Shown here piece by piece: positions 29,227 through 39,568 of a stretch of 64,000 nucleotides of DNA (position 1 is the first letter of the stretch; each line of letters begins with the position of its first letter). Below the pieces are notes generated by a model. The model was not told where the DNA came from, ran no database searches, and was given only the letters and a program-made list of their open reading frames with translations. This stretch comes from Sphingobium scionense (GTDB lineage: Bacteria > Pseudomonadota > Alphaproteobacteria > Sphingomonadales > Sphingomonadaceae): positions 367,037-431,036 of the forward strand of contig NZ_JACIEU010000001.1 of NCBI RefSeq assembly GCF_014197035.1, written 5' to 3'. The translations under genes and the position numbers were made by a program.

Positions 29227-30684
29227 TCAGGCCTCGTCGCGCCCCTTCAACTCATCGCCGCGCACGGTCGCGACATGCAGCACGTTCGTCGAGCCGGGCG
29301 TCCCAAAGGGCACGCCGGCCAGCACCACGATCTTGCCACCCTTGACCGTCATGTCATGGCGCAGCGCCATGCGGCGCGCCTTGCCGATCATTTCCTCGAA
29401 GTTGCCGATATCCTTGGTACGGATCGCATGGACGCCCCAGGTCAGGCCCAGCTTGCGCGCGGTATCGGATCGCGGCGTCAGCGCCAGGATCGGCGCGGAC
29501 GGCCGCTCACGTGCCACGCGGCGCACGGTGCTGCCCGACGAGGTGAAGCAGGTGATGACGCTGGCACCCACAACCGGCACGATGCCGGCGGTCGCTTCCG
29601 CCAGGGCGTCGGCGGTGGTCGGATCAGGCCGCGTTTCGGTAAAGTGCAGCCGCGCGAAATAGCCCGGATCGCGCTCCACGCTATGGGCGATGCTGTCCAT
29701 CATCGACACCGCCTCGACCGGCCAGTCGCCCGCCGCCGTCTCGGCCGACAACATGATAGCGTCGGCGCCGTCATAGACCGCCGTCGCCACGTCCGACACT
29801 TCGGCGCGAGTCGGGGTCGGCGCCTTGATCATCGATTCGAGCATCTGGGTTGCGACCACAACCGGACGGCCCATGCGACGTGCGGTGGCGACGATCTGCT
29901 TCTGCAGTGGCGGCACCGCCTGCGGCGGCAATTCGACGCCGAGATCACCGCGCGCGACCATCACGCCGTCGGCCATCTCGATAATCTCCTCCAGCCGCTG
30001 CACGGCCGAGGGCTTCTCGATCTTCGCCATCAGCGCGCCATGGCCGCCCATCAGCTTGCGCGCTTCAGCGAGATCCTCGGGCCGCTGCACGAAGCTCAAG
30101 GCGATCCAGTCGCAGCCCTGATCGACCGCGAAGCTGAGGTCGCGGCGATCCTTGTCGGTGAGCGCCGGCACCGGAACGACCACGTCGGGCACATTCACGC
30201 CCTTGCGGTTGGAGAGGGTGCCGCCGATTTCGACGACAGTGTCGATTCGCGTGTCGGTGACTGCCTTCACCCGCAGCACCAGCTTGCCGTCGTCCAGCAG
30301 CAGTCGGGTTTCGGGGACCAGCGCAGCATAGATTTCAGGATGCGGCAGGTTGACGCGCTGGACCGTGCCCGGCGTGTCGTCGCGATCGAGGATGAACGAG
30401 GCGCCGGTTTCCAGCACCACCAGCCCCTTCTCGAACGTGCCCACGCGCAATTTCGGCCCCTGAAGGTCGGCCAGGATCGTGGTCGGCCGGGCGAATTCCT
30501 TTTCCAGTTCGCGAATCGTCGCGATGCGAGCGGCATGATCCTCATGCGCGCCATGGCTCATATTGACTCGAAAGGCGTCAGCACCCGCGACAAACAAGGC
30601 GCGGATCATCTCTGCGCTCTCGCTGGCGGGGCCGAGGGTCGCGAGAATGCGAACCTTGCGCGAGCGGGGCGGTAGTCGTGTCAT
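29227..30684 (-). CDS. pyk: Pyruvate kinase
   Basis: Final ATP-yielding step of glycolysis, phosphoenolpyruvate to pyruvate. 485 residues. Visible motifs: ILATLGPASES near the N-terminus, AFRVNMSHG, LMAKIEKPSAV with the catalytic lysine, and VARGDLGVELP. The C-terminal domain runs from about residue 350. Alone on the minus strand with its own terminator. Confidence 0.96.
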   Translation of the reverse strand: MTRLPPRSRKVRILATLGPASESAEMIRALFVAGADAFRVNMSHGAHEDHAARIATIRELEKEFARPTTILADLQGPKLRVGTFEKGLVVLETGASFILDRDDTPGTVQRVNLPHPEIYAALVPETRLLLDDGKLVLRVKAVTDTRIDTVVEIGGTLSNRKGVNVPDVVVPVPALTDKDRRDLSFAVDQGCDWIALSFVQRPEDLAEARKLMGGHGALMAKIEKPSAVQRLEEIIEMADGVMVARGDLGVELPPQAVPPLQKQIVATARRMGRPVVVATQMLESMIKAPTPTRAEVSDVATAVYDGADAIMLSAETAAGDWPVEAVSMMDSIAHSVERDPGYFARLHFTETRPDPTTADALAEATAGIVPVVGASVITCFTSSGSTVRRVARERPSAPILALTPRSDTARKLGLTWGVHAIRTKDIGNFEEMIGKARRMALRHDMTVKGGKIVVLAGVPFGTPGSTNVLHVATVRGDELKGRDEA

Positions 30685-30788
30685 GTCTTCTCCTGGCCGT
30701 ATTGATCGCCTCTGGCTTGCCAGGGCGTCGTTATCGATTATCCGTGCTGCACGACAGGATGATGTAGATTAAGCGAAAGGTTCCGCCT

Positions 30789-31088
30789 GTGTCCGCTACC
30801 ATACTCAGTGACGCCGTCGCTGCAACCGCCTTCCGCCGCCTGATGGCGCATTTGCAGCACCGCACCGATGTGCAGAATATCGATCTGATGGGCACCGCGG
30901 GTTTCTGCCGCAACTGCCTGGCCGACTGGATTGCCGAGGCGGACGGAACCTTGACCCGCGACGAGGCCCGCGAGATCGTCCATGGCATGCCCTTTGCCGA
31001 GTGGAAGGCCCGCCATCAGAGCGAGGCGACGCCCGAGCAGATCGCAAAGATGCAGGAGAGTGTGGCGAAGAACGCGGACAACCATTAG
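30789..31088 (+). CDS. DUF1244 protein
   Basis: A 99-residue protein of the DUF1244 family, widespread in alphaproteobacteria. The core FCRNCLADW with paired cysteines is recognisable, as is HGMPFAEWKARHQ. It starts with GTG at 30789. It has no signal or membrane segment. Function unknown. Confidence 0.8.
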   Translation: MSATILSDAVAATAFRRLMAHLQHRTDVQNIDLMGTAGFCRNCLADWIAEADGTLTRDEAREIVHGMPFAEWKARHQSEATPEQIAKMQESVAKNADNH

Positions 31089-31148
31089 GCGCTCGGCAAA
31101 TCCTGTCGAACCAGCGCTGCGCGCGACACTCCGCCTGATATTCCCAAA

Positions 31149-31213
31149 TAGAGCCTGATTCGCGATATCGGTGGAAGCGCAAAGCGCTTCCACCTCGGTC
31201 GATCAGGCTCTAG
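31149..31213. repeat. Nested palindrome with TAGAGCCTGAT ends
   Basis: Outer arms TAGAGCCTGAT (31149) and ATCAGGCTCTA (31202-31212) enclose a strong inner hairpin GGTGGAAGCGC / GCGCTTCCACC (31170-31194, 3-base loop). It sits between the DUF1244 and GapR genes. The end sequence recurs at 19491. Confidence 0.55.
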
Positions 31214-31253
31214 GAGCATCCGCCAACCGATTCACACTGACACGGAGATTCCC

Positions 31254-31496
31254 ATGAGCGAGGGCAATATCGCAGCCGACCAGCTGCGCCTTCTGATCGA
31301 GCGCATCGAGCGCCTGGAAGAAGAAAAGAAGGGCATCGGCGACGACATCAAGGACGTCTATCTGGAAGCCAAGGCAACCGGTTACGACCCCAAGATCATG
31401 CGCCAGATCATCCGCCTGCGTAAGATGCAGCCGCATGACCGCCAGGAAATGGAAGCGATCCTGCAGACCTATCTGTCCGCGCTGGGCATGGAATAA
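31254..31496 (+). CDS. GapR-type DNA-binding protein (DUF2312)
   Basis: An 80-residue, all-helical protein of the DUF2312/GapR family. In Caulobacter GapR binds overtwisted DNA ahead of replication and transcription. The N-terminal coiled coil ([39 protein letters not shown]) and basic LRKM segment match the family. ATG at 31254 with a GGAGA ribosome site. Confidence 0.88.
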   Translation: MSEGNIAADQLRLLIERIERLEEEKKGIGDDIKDVYLEAKATGYDPKIMRQIIRLRKMQPHDRQEMEAILQTYLSALGME

Positions 31497-31617
31497 GGCG
31501 GACACCGCCTGATTCCCGACCGGTGCATGCCACCGGACCTTGCCGAGGGGTGCTGTCGACCTACATCTGGTCCAGCCCCCTCGCGCCAGGGGCGCCACAA
31601 AAGAGAGGACGCCCTTT

Positions 31618-31944
31618 ATGACCGACATCATCGTCAGCACCACCAGCCGCCTGGAAGGCCGACCTGCCCAGGATTATCTGGGCATCGTCACCGGCGAAGT
31701 GATCGTCGGCGCCAACCTCTTCCGCGACCTGTTCGCCAGCGTGCGCGACATCGTCGGCGGCCGATCGGGCGCCTATGAGGATGTGCTGCAGCGCGCCCGC
31801 AGCGAGGCGATCGAGGAGATGCAGGGCAATGCCCGCAAGCTGGGCGCCAATGCCATCGTCGGCGTCGACCTCGACTATGAAGTGATCGGCGCCAACGGCT
31901 CGATGCTGATGGTCTCCGCCTCGGGCACCGCGATCCGCTACTGA
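31618..31944 (+). CDS. YbjQ/UPF0145-family protein
   Basis: A 108-residue protein of the YbjQ (heavy-metal-binding-domain-like) family. Typical pieces are [25 protein letters not shown], and [14 protein letters not shown]. It is thought to assemble into a ring; its job is unknown. A longer reading to 31540 is not supported by a start or ribosome site. Confidence 0.85.
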   Translation: MTDIIVSTTSRLEGRPAQDYLGIVTGEVIVGANLFRDLFASVRDIVGGRSGAYEDVLQRARSEAIEEMQGNARKLGANAIVGVDLDYEVIGANGSMLMVSASGTAIRY

Positions 31945-32038
31945 TCGCCGCGCCCCGACTATCCTCTAGCGTTGCAGGATGCCCACGCGCTCGCTAGAGA
32001 GCGCGCTTCGGTTTCACAGAAAATGTCAGGAGAAGGCC

Positions 32039-32782
32039 GTGGCCGGCCATTCCAAATTCAAGAACATCATGCATCGCAAGGGTGCGCAGGACAAGAAGCG
32101 CTCGTCGATGTTCTCCAAGCTGTCGCGCGAAATCACCGTCGCGGCCAAGATGGGCATGCCCGATCCGGACATGAACCCGCGCCTGCGCCTGGCGGTCAAC
32201 GCCGCCAAGGCCCAGTCGATGCCCAAGGACAATATCCAGCGCGCGATCGACAAGGCGATCGGCGGCGACATGGAGAATTACGAGGAAATCCGCTACGAGG
32301 GCTATGGCCCCGGCGGCGTCGCCATCATCGTCGAGGCCCTGACCGACAACCGCAACCGCACCGCGACCAATGTCCGCACCGCCTTTGCCAAAAATGGCGG
32401 CAACCTGGGCGCGTCGGGCGCGGTTAGCCATGGCTTCGACCGCCTGGGCCTCATCACCTATCCCGCCAGCGCCGGCGATGCCGACGCCGTGTTCGAAGCC
32501 GCGCTGGAAGCGGGGGCGGACGATGTCTCGTCGAACGAAGACGAGCATGAGATCTGGACCGCAATGGACGCACTGCACGAAGTCGCCAAGGCGCTGGAAG
32601 CCAAGCTGGGTCCGGCAGAGGGCGCCAAGCTCGCCTGGAAGCCGCAGACCACGCTGGAAGTCGACGAAGCCAATGCCGCAACGCTGCTGAAGCTGGTCGA
32701 CACGCTGGAAGATGATGACGACGTCCAGACCGTCTGGGGCAATTACGAAGTGTCCGACGCGGTGCTGGAGAAGCTAGGCTAA
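32039..32782 (+). CDS. YebC/PmpR-family protein
   Basis: A 247-residue member of the YebC/TACO1 family, which includes transcriptional regulators and factors that aid translation of proline stretches. The N-terminus [20 protein letters not shown] is diagnostic. The start is GTG at 32039 with AGGAGA just upstream. It lies 20 bases before ruvC, a common arrangement. Confidence 0.93.
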   Translation: MAGHSKFKNIMHRKGAQDKKRSSMFSKLSREITVAAKMGMPDPDMNPRLRLAVNAAKAQSMPKDNIQRAIDKAIGGDMENYEEIRYEGYGPGGVAIIVEALTDNRNRTATNVRTAFAKNGGNLGASGAVSHGFDRLGLITYPASAGDADAVFEAALEAGADDVSSNEDEHEIWTAMDALHEVAKALEAKLGPAEGAKLAWKPQTTLEVDEANAATLLKLVDTLEDDDDVQTVWGNYEVSDAVLEKLG

Positions 32783-32802
32783 ATGCCCGCAGCTTTCGTC
32801 GC

Positions 32803-33294
32803 ATGATCATCCTGGGACTGGATCCAGGCCTCGGCACGACCGGCTGGGGCCTGATTGCCGCCGATGGCAATCGGCTGACCCATGTCGGCAATGGCCAGAT
32901 CAAGACCGACAGCGCGATGTCGCTGGCGACGCGGCTGATGGCGCTCGACCTGGCGCTGACCGACCTGATCCTCGAACATCAGCCCGATGGCGCCGCGGTC
33001 GAGGAGGTGTTCGTCAACGTCAATCCGCAATCGACGCTCAAACTGGGCCAGGCACGTGGCGTCATCCTGCTGAATGCCGCGCGTTCCGGCATGGAAGTCG
33101 GCGAATATGCCGCCCGGCTGGTCAAGAAATCGGTCGTCGGCGTCGGCAACGCGTCGAAGGATCAGGTCCATGCCATGGTCCAGCGGCTGCTGCCGGGTGC
33201 CAAGATCGTCGGTTCGGACGCGGCTGACGCGCTTGCGGTCGCGATCACCCATGCCCATCATCTGGCGAGCGCCCGGCGGATGCCGGCGCGCTGA
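32803..33294 (+). CDS. ruvC: Holliday junction resolvase RuvC
   Basis: Cleaves four-way DNA junctions. 163 residues with the [13 protein letters not shown] motif (catalytic Asp near residue 7), [21 protein letters not shown] carrying a catalytic Glu, and [15 protein letters not shown] carrying later Asp residues. Follows yebC. Unlike many bacteria, ruvA and ruvB do not follow here. Confidence 0.95.
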   Translation: MIILGLDPGLGTTGWGLIAADGNRLTHVGNGQIKTDSAMSLATRLMALDLALTDLILEHQPDGAAVEEVFVNVNPQSTLKLGQARGVILLNAARSGMEVGEYAARLVKKSVVGVGNASKDQVHAMVQRLLPGAKIVGSDAADALAVAITHAHHLASARRMPAR

Positions 33295-33319
33295 CCTGCC
33301 ATCGGAGACCATCGCGACC

Positions 33320-33550
33320 ATGACCGACCTGCCCCACGCCCGCTACATCATCGTCCCGCATGACGGCGTGTGGAAGATCAACCTCAACAACAGCTATTAT
33401 GGCCCCTTCCCGACGCAGCAGGCGGCGATTGACAGCGCCACCGAGACAGCGAAGAAGGCAGCCGAAGGCGGCTATCCCGCATCGGTCCTGTTGATGAACG
33501 GCACCGCATTCGACACGACCTGGACCAGCATCAAAAACGACGACACCTGA
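33320..33550 (+). CDS. DUF2188-like small protein
   Basis: A 76-residue protein starting MTDLPHARYIIVPHDGVWKI. The alternating pattern VWKINLNNSYYGPFPTQQAAIDSATETA resembles DUF2188, a small beta-alpha fold. It begins 25 bases after ruvC. Function unknown. Confidence 0.65.
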   Translation: MTDLPHARYIIVPHDGVWKINLNNSYYGPFPTQQAAIDSATETAKKAAEGGYPASVLLMNGTAFDTTWTSIKNDDT

Positions 33551-33619
33551 TTTTTACATATTTCGGGAACTCTTTGCCCACTGCCGCATTTATCGGCACC
33601 AGCATAAGCGGGCGCAGGG

Positions 33620-34057
33620 ATGAGCAAGAAGATTCTGATCGTCGAGGACGAGATTTTCGTCGCGTTGGAAATCGAACAGATTGTGCAGGATGCCGGCTTC
33701 GATGTCGGCGGCATCGCGGCCGACCGCGAGGCGGCCTTGGCAGCCGCAGAATCCTGTGACATCGCTTTGGTCGATCTCAACCTGCGCGACGGTCCGACCG
33801 GCCCCGCCATCGGCATGGAACTGGCCAGCCGCTTCGGCATCAAGGTGATCTATGTGACCGCCAATCCGGCGCAAATCGGGACAGCCGCGATCGCAGCGCT
33901 GGGCGTCGTTACCAAGCCTTTCCGCGCGCAAAGCATCGCCCAGACCGTCCTGCTGGCAGCGACCGACACGCCGGACCTGACCAGCGCCGACATCGCCGGC
34001 TTTACGCCCTTCCCGCCGCCCCGCGATGCAGTGATCGGCGCGGTATCCACAGGCTGA
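33620..34057 (+). CDS. Single-domain response regulator
   Basis: A 145-residue receiver protein. The acidic pair Glu9/Asp10 (VEDE), phospho-acceptor Asp52 (ALVDLNLRDG) and a conserved Lys in VTKPFRA are all present. It has no output domain, so it should act by binding a partner or passing phosphate on. It is convergent with a GAF-PAS-HWE kinase, and their 3' ends overlap by 56 bases. Partnership is plausible, not proven. Confidence 0.85.
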   Translation: MSKKILIVEDEIFVALEIEQIVQDAGFDVGGIAADREAALAAAESCDIALVDLNLRDGPTGPAIGMELASRFGIKVIYVTANPAQIGTAAIAALGVVTKPFRAQSIAQTVLLAATDTPDLTSADIAGFTPFPPPRDAVIGAVSTG

Positions 34058-35519
34058 GCCGCGCCCCTTCCGGGTGCCATTCCCGTTCCAGCCGGCCGCC
34101 AAGCTGACGTTCGACGCTGAGCGCGATCAGGCGACTGCCAAAACCTTCGCCTGCCACGGGCGCGACCACCGGTCCGCCTTCTTCACGCCAGTCGAGGCGG
34201 ACATCTTCGCCATCATTCGCCACATGCAATGCGACATGGCCAGTCGCGGTCGACAGCGCGCCATATTTGGCCGCATTGGTCGCCAATTCATGAAACAGCA
34301 GCGCCAGCGGCGTGGCCGACCGATCGTCGATCGCAGGATTGTCGCCCGACAGCACCAGGCGTTCCCGACCGCCATAGGGCGCGAAAATCTCCTCCAGCAC
34401 GCCATGCAGCGATGCGCGTTCCTCCGCAATGCTTGCGCCGCCGCCATGGGTACGGACGAAATCATGCGCCCGCCCCAGCGCCAGGATGCGATCGCGCAAA
34501 TCCTCCGCCCCCTCCTGCATGCCCGGCCGTTCGCGCGCCGACAGGCCAATGAGGCCGGCGATGACGGAAAAGATATTCTTGATTCGGTGCGACAGTTCGT
34601 GCGCGATCATCTCGCGCTCTTCCAGCATCAGCTTCTGTTCGTGAATCTCGGTGCAGGTGCCGATCCAGCGGATGATCTGGCCTCGCGCATCCCGGATCGG
34701 CAGCGCGCGCCCCAGGGTCCAGCGATATTCGCCATCGTGATGGCGCAGCCGATATTCGATCTCGTAGGGATCGCCGCTGGCCAAGGAATGTCGCCACTTT
34801 TCCCAAGCCTTGGGCTGGTCCTCCGCATGGAACATGCCATTCCAGGCATCCCCATCGGTCGATCCTGCGGGAACGCCGGTATATTCATACCAGCGGGCAT
34901 TATAATAATCATGATAGCCGTCGGGCAGGGTAGACCAGACCATCTGCGGCATCGTGTCCGCCAGGGTCCGGAACATGCGGTCACTGTCTGCCACCGCCGC
35001 CGCATCCAGCCGTTGCTGGGCGATGACATCGCGATCGCGTCGCCGCCCTTCCAACTCCACCATCACCTGCCGTGCCAGCAGCAAAAGCCCCTGACGCTGC
35101 AATGGCGTCAGATCCGCGCGTGGGACCGTGTCGATGACGCACAACGCTCCCAACGGCTCACCATCGCCACCGACCAGCGGCGCACCGGCATAGAAGCGGA
35201 TATGCGGCGGCCCGGTGACCAGCGCATTGTCGATGAAACGCGCGTCCTGCGCCGCATCCGGCACAACGAAGATTTCGTCACCCAGCATGGCCAGCGCACA
35301 GAAGGAGACGTCCCGTGGCGTCTCCTCCGCATCCAGCCCCACCCGCGCCAAAAAACGCTGCCTTATATCCTCGACAATGCTGACGAGCGCGATGGGCGCA
35401 TCACAGAGTTGCGCGGCAAAGCTGGTGATGTCGTCCAGAGTGCGGAAACCGCCTGCATCGAGATCATAGAGCGCCAGCAGCGCCGCCCGATCCGTTGCCA
35501 GGCCACGGCCTTCAGCCAT
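34002..35519 (-). CDS. GAF-PAS-HWE sensor histidine kinase
   Basis: A 505-residue cytoplasmic kinase. Domain order: N-terminal GAF (about residues 1-170), PAS (about 185-300, with [23 protein letters not shown]), then an HWE-type kinase core whose phospho-acceptor region is [24 protein letters not shown], with a later WREEGG segment. HWE kinases are common in alphaproteobacteria and often respond to light or general stress. The ATG at 35519 overlaps the murA stop by 8 bases. Confidence 0.87.
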   Translation of the reverse strand: MAEGRGLATDRAALLALYDLDAGGFRTLDDITSFAAQLCDAPIALVSIVEDIRQRFLARVGLDAEETPRDVSFCALAMLGDEIFVVPDAAQDARFIDNALVTGPPHIRFYAGAPLVGGDGEPLGALCVIDTVPRADLTPLQRQGLLLLARQVMVELEGRRRDRDVIAQQRLDAAAVADSDRMFRTLADTMPQMVWSTLPDGYHDYYNARWYEYTGVPAGSTDGDAWNGMFHAEDQPKAWEKWRHSLASGDPYEIEYRLRHHDGEYRWTLGRALPIRDARGQIIRWIGTCTEIHEQKLMLEEREMIAHELSHRIKNIFSVIAGLIGLSARERPGMQEGAEDLRDRILALGRAHDFVRTHGGGASIAEERASLHGVLEEIFAPYGGRERLVLSGDNPAIDDRSATPLALLFHELATNAAKYGALSTATGHVALHVANDGEDVRLDWREEGGPVVAPVAGEGFGSRLIALSVERQLGGRLEREWHPEGARLSLWIPRRSLHRGAAGRA

Positions 35520-36795
35520 CACTGACCCGCTCGATATCGGCACCGACGGCCGAAAGCTTTTCCTCCAGCCGTTCATAACCGCGATCGAGATGATAGACGC
35601 GGCTGACGATGGTCTCGCCTTCGGCGGCAAGGCCAGCCAGGATCAGGCTCATCGATGCGCGCAGATCGGTCGCCATCACCGGCGCACCGACCAGCTTGTC
35701 GACGCCGCGCACCACGGCGGTGCGGCCATTGACGGCGATGTCCGCCCCCATGCGCGCCAGTTCGGGCACATGCATGTAGCGGTTCTCGAAGATCGTCTCG
35801 GTCAGCACCGATGCGCCGTCCGCCTTGGTCAGCATCGCCATGAACTGCGCCTGCATATCGGTCGGGAAGGCCGGGAAGGGCGCGGTCGAAATGTTGAGCG
35901 GCTTGAGCTTGCCGTCGGACGAGACACGGATGCCGTCGCGATGCTCATCGACCTGCACGCCCGCTTCGCGCAGCGCGGCCAGGATCGCGTGCATGTCGTC
36001 GGCATTGGCACCGATCAGGTCAAGCGAACCGCCCGTGATTGCCGCGGCGCAGGCATAGCTGCCCGCCTCGATCCGGTCGGGCATGACGCTGTAGGTCGCG
36101 CCATGGAGACGATCGCGGCCATGGATAATCAGCTTGTCGGTGCCCACGCCCTCGATATCGGCGCCCATCGCGATCAGCAGCTTGCACAGATCAACGATTT
36201 CCGGCTCGCGCGCGGCATTTTCCAGGATGCAGGTGCCCCTGGCGAGCGAGGCCGCCATCAGCGCATTTTCGGTCGCCCCGACAGACACCACCGGGAAGGT
36301 ATAGATGCCACCGGGCAGACCGCCATCGGGCAGGCTGGCGCGGACATAGCCGGCGGCGATCTCGATGATCGCGCCGAACGCTTCCAGCGCCTTGAGGTGC
36401 AGGTCGATCGGACGGTTGCCGATCGCGCAGCCGCCGGGCAGCGACACCCGTGCCTCGCCGGCGCGGGCGAGCAGCGGGCCAAGCACCAGGATCGACGCGC
36501 GCATCTTGCGCACGATGTCATAGGGCGCCTCTGTCGAGGTGACCCGGCCGGCCCGCATCGTCATGACACGGCCGAAATCTTCGGGACGGGCGCCCTCAAT
36601 CATGGTCGACACGCCAAGCTGGTTGAGCAGATGGCCGAAGCTGTCGACGTCGGCCAAGCGCGGCAAATTGCGCAGCGCGACGGGCTCGTCGGTCAGCAAC
36701 GCGCAGGGCAGCAGCGTCAGGGCAGCGTTCTTAGCGCCGGAGATGGGAAGGCGGCCGTTGAGTTGCTTGCCGCCGCGAATGTGAATGCGGTCCAT
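35512..36795 (-). CDS. murA: UDP-GlcNAc 1-carboxyvinyltransferase MurA
   Basis: First committed step of peptidoglycan synthesis, transferring enolpyruvate to UDP-GlcNAc; the target of fosfomycin. 427 residues, starting [26 protein letters not shown]. The active-site cysteine lies in [15 protein letters not shown], so fosfomycin binding should be kept. Divergent from the Crp/Fnr gene. Confidence 0.97.
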   Translation of the reverse strand: MDRIHIRGGKQLNGRLPISGAKNAALTLLPCALLTDEPVALRNLPRLADVDSFGHLLNQLGVSTMIEGARPEDFGRVMTMRAGRVTSTEAPYDIVRKMRASILVLGPLLARAGEARVSLPGGCAIGNRPIDLHLKALEAFGAIIEIAAGYVRASLPDGGLPGGIYTFPVVSVGATENALMAASLARGTCILENAAREPEIVDLCKLLIAMGADIEGVGTDKLIIHGRDRLHGATYSVMPDRIEAGSYACAAAITGGSLDLIGANADDMHAILAALREAGVQVDEHRDGIRVSSDGKLKPLNISTAPFPAFPTDMQAQFMAMLTKADGASVLTETIFENRYMHVPELARMGADIAVNGRTAVVRGVDKLVGAPVMATDLRASMSLILAGLAAEGETIVSRVYHLDRGYERLEEKLSAVGADIERVSDG

Positions 36796-37006
36796 TGGCT
36801 AGGTTTCATAGCGTCTATTGCGCGACGTGCAAGGCGCGCGCGTGGTCGTTCGACGCGAAAAACGGGCAGGCTCAAAGGGCGCGGAAGACTATTTTCGCGG
36901 ATCGGCTCAACCTTGATCGAGTTTAGTGCGCGTCACTGAAATGCAGCCAAAAGGAAGTTGGGGCGTTCTGCCATCGTAACAACAATTTCAAGAAGAAGGT
37001 GTATTG

Positions 37007-37741
37007 GTGGCGACGAGTTGTTTCGCGGAAAGACTGGCCAAGACAATCCCCCTGTCCGATGCGGAAAAAACAGCGCTGACACGGCTGGAGGAGAATCCCC
37101 GCAAGGTGAAGCGCGGGGCGATGATCCAACGCGTCAATGAGACGGTTACGGAATTGTTCGTGCTGCGCGAGGGGCGGGTGATGAGCTATGTCATCCTGCC
37201 CGACGGCAGCCGCCAGATATTGCGCGTCTATTTTCCTGGCGACTTCATCGGGTCGGCCAGCACCATCTATAGCAAGGCGCCGGAATCGCTGGTCGCGCTG
37301 TCCGATGCGATCGTCTGTCCGTTCGATAAACATGCACTGCGCCGCTTGCTTGAAGAGCATCCGCGGGTAGCTGCCCTGCTATTCCTGCTGTCCAATGCGG
37401 AGCGGGTGGCGATGACCGATCGCCTCGCCTCGCTGGGTCGCACATCGGCCAAGGCACGGGTCGCGTCCTTTCTGCTCGACATGTTCGACCGGCTGCGGGT
37501 GACCGATGACAGCATCACCGACAGTTTCGACCTGAAGCTGACGCAGGAGGAGATTGGCGACGCCATCGGCCTGACATCCGTCCATGTGAACCGGATGATC
37601 CGGCAGATGGAGCAGGAGAATCTGATCAGTCGGGCCAATGGCCGGATCACGCTGATCGACATGACCCGGCTGGAAGAGGTCGGCCATTATACCAACCGGC
37701 ACAAGCATATGGATTTGGACTGGCTGCCCGCGATGAACTGA
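37007..37741 (+). CDS. Crp/Fnr-family transcriptional regulator
   Basis: A 244-residue regulator with an N-terminal cyclic-nucleotide-binding-type barrel (about 15-140; FVLREGRVMSYVILPDGSRQILRVYFPGDFIG) and a C-terminal winged helix (about 160-230; LTQEEIGDAIGLTSVHVNRMIRQMEQENLI). No Fnr-type cysteine cluster is seen, so it is not an iron-sulfur oxygen sensor. GTG 37007 sits at a good distance from AGAAGG; TTG 37004 is an alternative. Confidence 0.85.
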   Translation: MATSCFAERLAKTIPLSDAEKTALTRLEENPRKVKRGAMIQRVNETVTELFVLREGRVMSYVILPDGSRQILRVYFPGDFIGSASTIYSKAPESLVALSDAIVCPFDKHALRRLLEEHPRVAALLFLLSNAERVAMTDRLASLGRTSAKARVASFLLDMFDRLRVTDDSITDSFDLKLTQEEIGDAIGLTSVHVNRMIRQMEQENLISRANGRITLIDMTRLEEVGHYTNRHKHMDLDWLPAMN

Positions 37742-37753
37742 TCCGCGCAGAGA

Positions 37754-38320
37754 TCAGGCCAGCAGTTCGACGTCCCAATAGAGCCAGTCATGCCAGCTTT
37801 CGTGCAGATAGCCGGGCGGAAAGGCGCGGCCATGTTCCTGCAATTGCCAACTGGTCGGCCGAATCGGCTGGACATGCAATTGCATGCCCGCTTCGCGCGG
37901 CGTGCGCCCGCCCTTCTTGAGGTTGCAGGGCGAACAGGCGGTCGCGACATTTTCCCAGGTGGTGCGGCCACCGGCACGACGCGGCACGACATGGTCGAAG
38001 GTCAGATCCTGGGTGGTGCCGCAATATTGGCAGGAAAATTTGTCACGCAGGAACAGGTTGAAGCGGGTGAAGGCGGGATGTTCGGACGGCCGCACATATT
38101 GCTTGAGCGCGATGACCGAGGGAATGCGCATCTGCAGGCTGGGGCTGTGGACTTCCCGCTCATAGGAGGAGACGATGTCCACTCGCTCCAGAAAAATCGC
38201 CTTGATGGCGGTCTGCCAGGGCCACAGGCTCAGGGGATAATAGCTGAGCGGTGTATAGTCCGCATTCAAAACCAGCGCCGGGCAGTTTTCCGGATGCCGT
38301 ATCAGGTCGGGATGGTACAT
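37754..38320 (-). CDS. HNH endonuclease-domain protein
   Basis: A 188-residue protein with a zinc-bound HNH domain: CQYCG, then DHVVPRRAGG, then NVATACSPCNLKKGG. The His and Asn expected for nuclease activity are present. The N-terminal ~90 residues form a separate family-specific domain. It is widespread as a single gene in alphaproteobacteria. No phage genes lie nearby, so it is more likely housekeeping than mobile. Divergent from gluQRS. Confidence 0.85.
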   Translation of the reverse strand: MYHPDLIRHPENCPALVLNADYTPLSYYPLSLWPWQTAIKAIFLERVDIVSSYEREVHSPSLQMRIPSVIALKQYVRPSEHPAFTRFNLFLRDKFSCQYCGTTQDLTFDHVVPRRAGGRTTWENVATACSPCNLKKGGRTPREAGMQLHVQPIRPTSWQLQEHGRAFPPGYLHESWHDWLYWDVELLA

Positions 38321-38413
38321 AGTCGCCTCTACCCCCTTGCCGACGCCGCTGATCGACCAACAACGTGACAAGAGCATGACAGCATTAACGAATATCCGCC
38401 GTCAAGAGCCTGT

Positions 38414-39319
38414 ATGACTCAATCCACCGCACCACAGCATCTTGTGAGTCGTTTCGCGCCAAGCCCCACCGGTCGATTGCATGTCGGCCATGGCTGGTCG
38501 GCGCTGATGGCGATGGATCTGGCACGGGCCGCGGGTGGCGCCTTTCGCCTGCGGATCGAGGATATAGACGGCACACGCAGCCGGCCCGAACATGTCGATG
38601 GGATTGTCGAGGATCTGCGCTGGCTGGGCGTGGCATGGGATGGCCCAATCATTTTCCAGTCGCAGCGCCTGGCCGACTATGATGCCGCGCTCGACCAGTT
38701 GCGGGCGATGGACCTGCTCTATCCCTGCTTCTGCACGCGCGCCGATATCCAGGCGAGCCTGACCGCGCCGCATGGCCCGGAAGGCCCGGTCTATCCCGGC
38801 ACCTGCCGCGCCCTGCCGGTCGCCGTGCGCGCGCAGCGCATCGCGGCGGGCATGCCCCACGCCTGGCGGATCGACATGCATGCCGCGGTCGCACGGGCAG
38901 GGCCGCTGCACTGGGCCGCCCTGCCCAATCCGCTCGATCCCCAGGCGGCGCCCTCCAATATTGCCGCCGATCCGGCCGCGGCCGGCGATGTCGTGCTGGC
39001 ACGCAAGGATGCGCCCGCCAGCTATCATCTGTCCTGCACGCTGGACGATGCGGCGATGGGCGTCACCCATGTGCTGCGCGGCAATGACCTGCGCGCCGCG
39101 ACCGACATCCATCGTCTGCTACAGGCACTGCTCGCCCTCCCAAGCCCCGCCTATATTCACCACCCTCTACTGCTGGGCGCCGATGGCAAGCGGCTGGCGA
39201 AGCGGGACGGTGCGATTGCGCTGGCGGAGTTGCGTGCTGCCGGCATGGACCCGCAGCGCCTGGCCGATGATCTGCGCGCCGGGCGCTTTCCGGTTGGCAT
39301 CACCGCCGGAGCGGCCTAG
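38414..39319 (+). CDS. gluQRS: Glutamyl-Q tRNA(Asp) synthetase
   Basis: A truncated glutamyl-tRNA synthetase paralogue that attaches Glu to queuosine in tRNA(Asp). 301 residues, without the anticodon-binding C-domain. Visible marks: RFAPSPTGRLHVGHGWSAL (HIGH region), LRIEDIDGTRSRPEH, a zinc CFCTR site, and KRLAKRDG (KMSKS region). First gene of a tight operon with the HIG1-like and adenosyltransferase genes. Confidence 0.92.
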   Translation: MTQSTAPQHLVSRFAPSPTGRLHVGHGWSALMAMDLARAAGGAFRLRIEDIDGTRSRPEHVDGIVEDLRWLGVAWDGPIIFQSQRLADYDAALDQLRAMDLLYPCFCTRADIQASLTAPHGPEGPVYPGTCRALPVAVRAQRIAAGMPHAWRIDMHAAVARAGPLHWAALPNPLDPQAAPSNIAADPAAAGDVVLARKDAPASYHLSCTLDDAAMGVTHVLRGNDLRAATDIHRLLQALLALPSPAYIHHPLLLGADGKRLAKRDGAIALAELRAAGMDPQRLADDLRAGRFPVGITAGAA

Positions 39320-39328
39320 CATCACCCC

Positions 39329-39562
39329 ATGACCACCGTGCTCGTCATCGCCCTCATCCTTGCCATGGCCGCGACCCTGTTCGCGCTTGTCCGCGGCATC
39401 ATCGCCTTCCTCCAGGCGACAAAGGAGGAACTGAACCTGCCGGAAGGCGCGCCGCGCCCATCCAGCCTGAAGCAGAACCGGATGATGATGAACCGCATCC
39501 TGTTCCAGGCCGGCGCCGTCATCATCATCGCCCTGTTGCTGATGATGAAGGGCAATGGCTGA
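39329..39562 (+). CDS. HIG1-like twin-helix membrane protein
   Basis: A 77-residue protein with two membrane helices (VLVIALILAMAATLFALVRGI and ILFQAGAVIIIALLLMM) and a basic loop NRMMMNR between them, matching the HIG1-domain proteins linked in other organisms to respiratory supercomplexes. It lies 9 bases after gluQRS. Confidence 0.72.
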   Translation: MTTVLVIALILAMAATLFALVRGIIAFLQATKEELNLPEGAPRPSSLKQNRMMMNRILFQAGAVIIIALLLMMKGNG

Positions 39563-39568
39563 GGGCTG

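Noticed and set aside
33295..33600. Expected ruvA-ruvB after ruvC
   Set aside because: The following frames are a DUF2188-like protein and a receiver; no RuvA/RuvB motifs.
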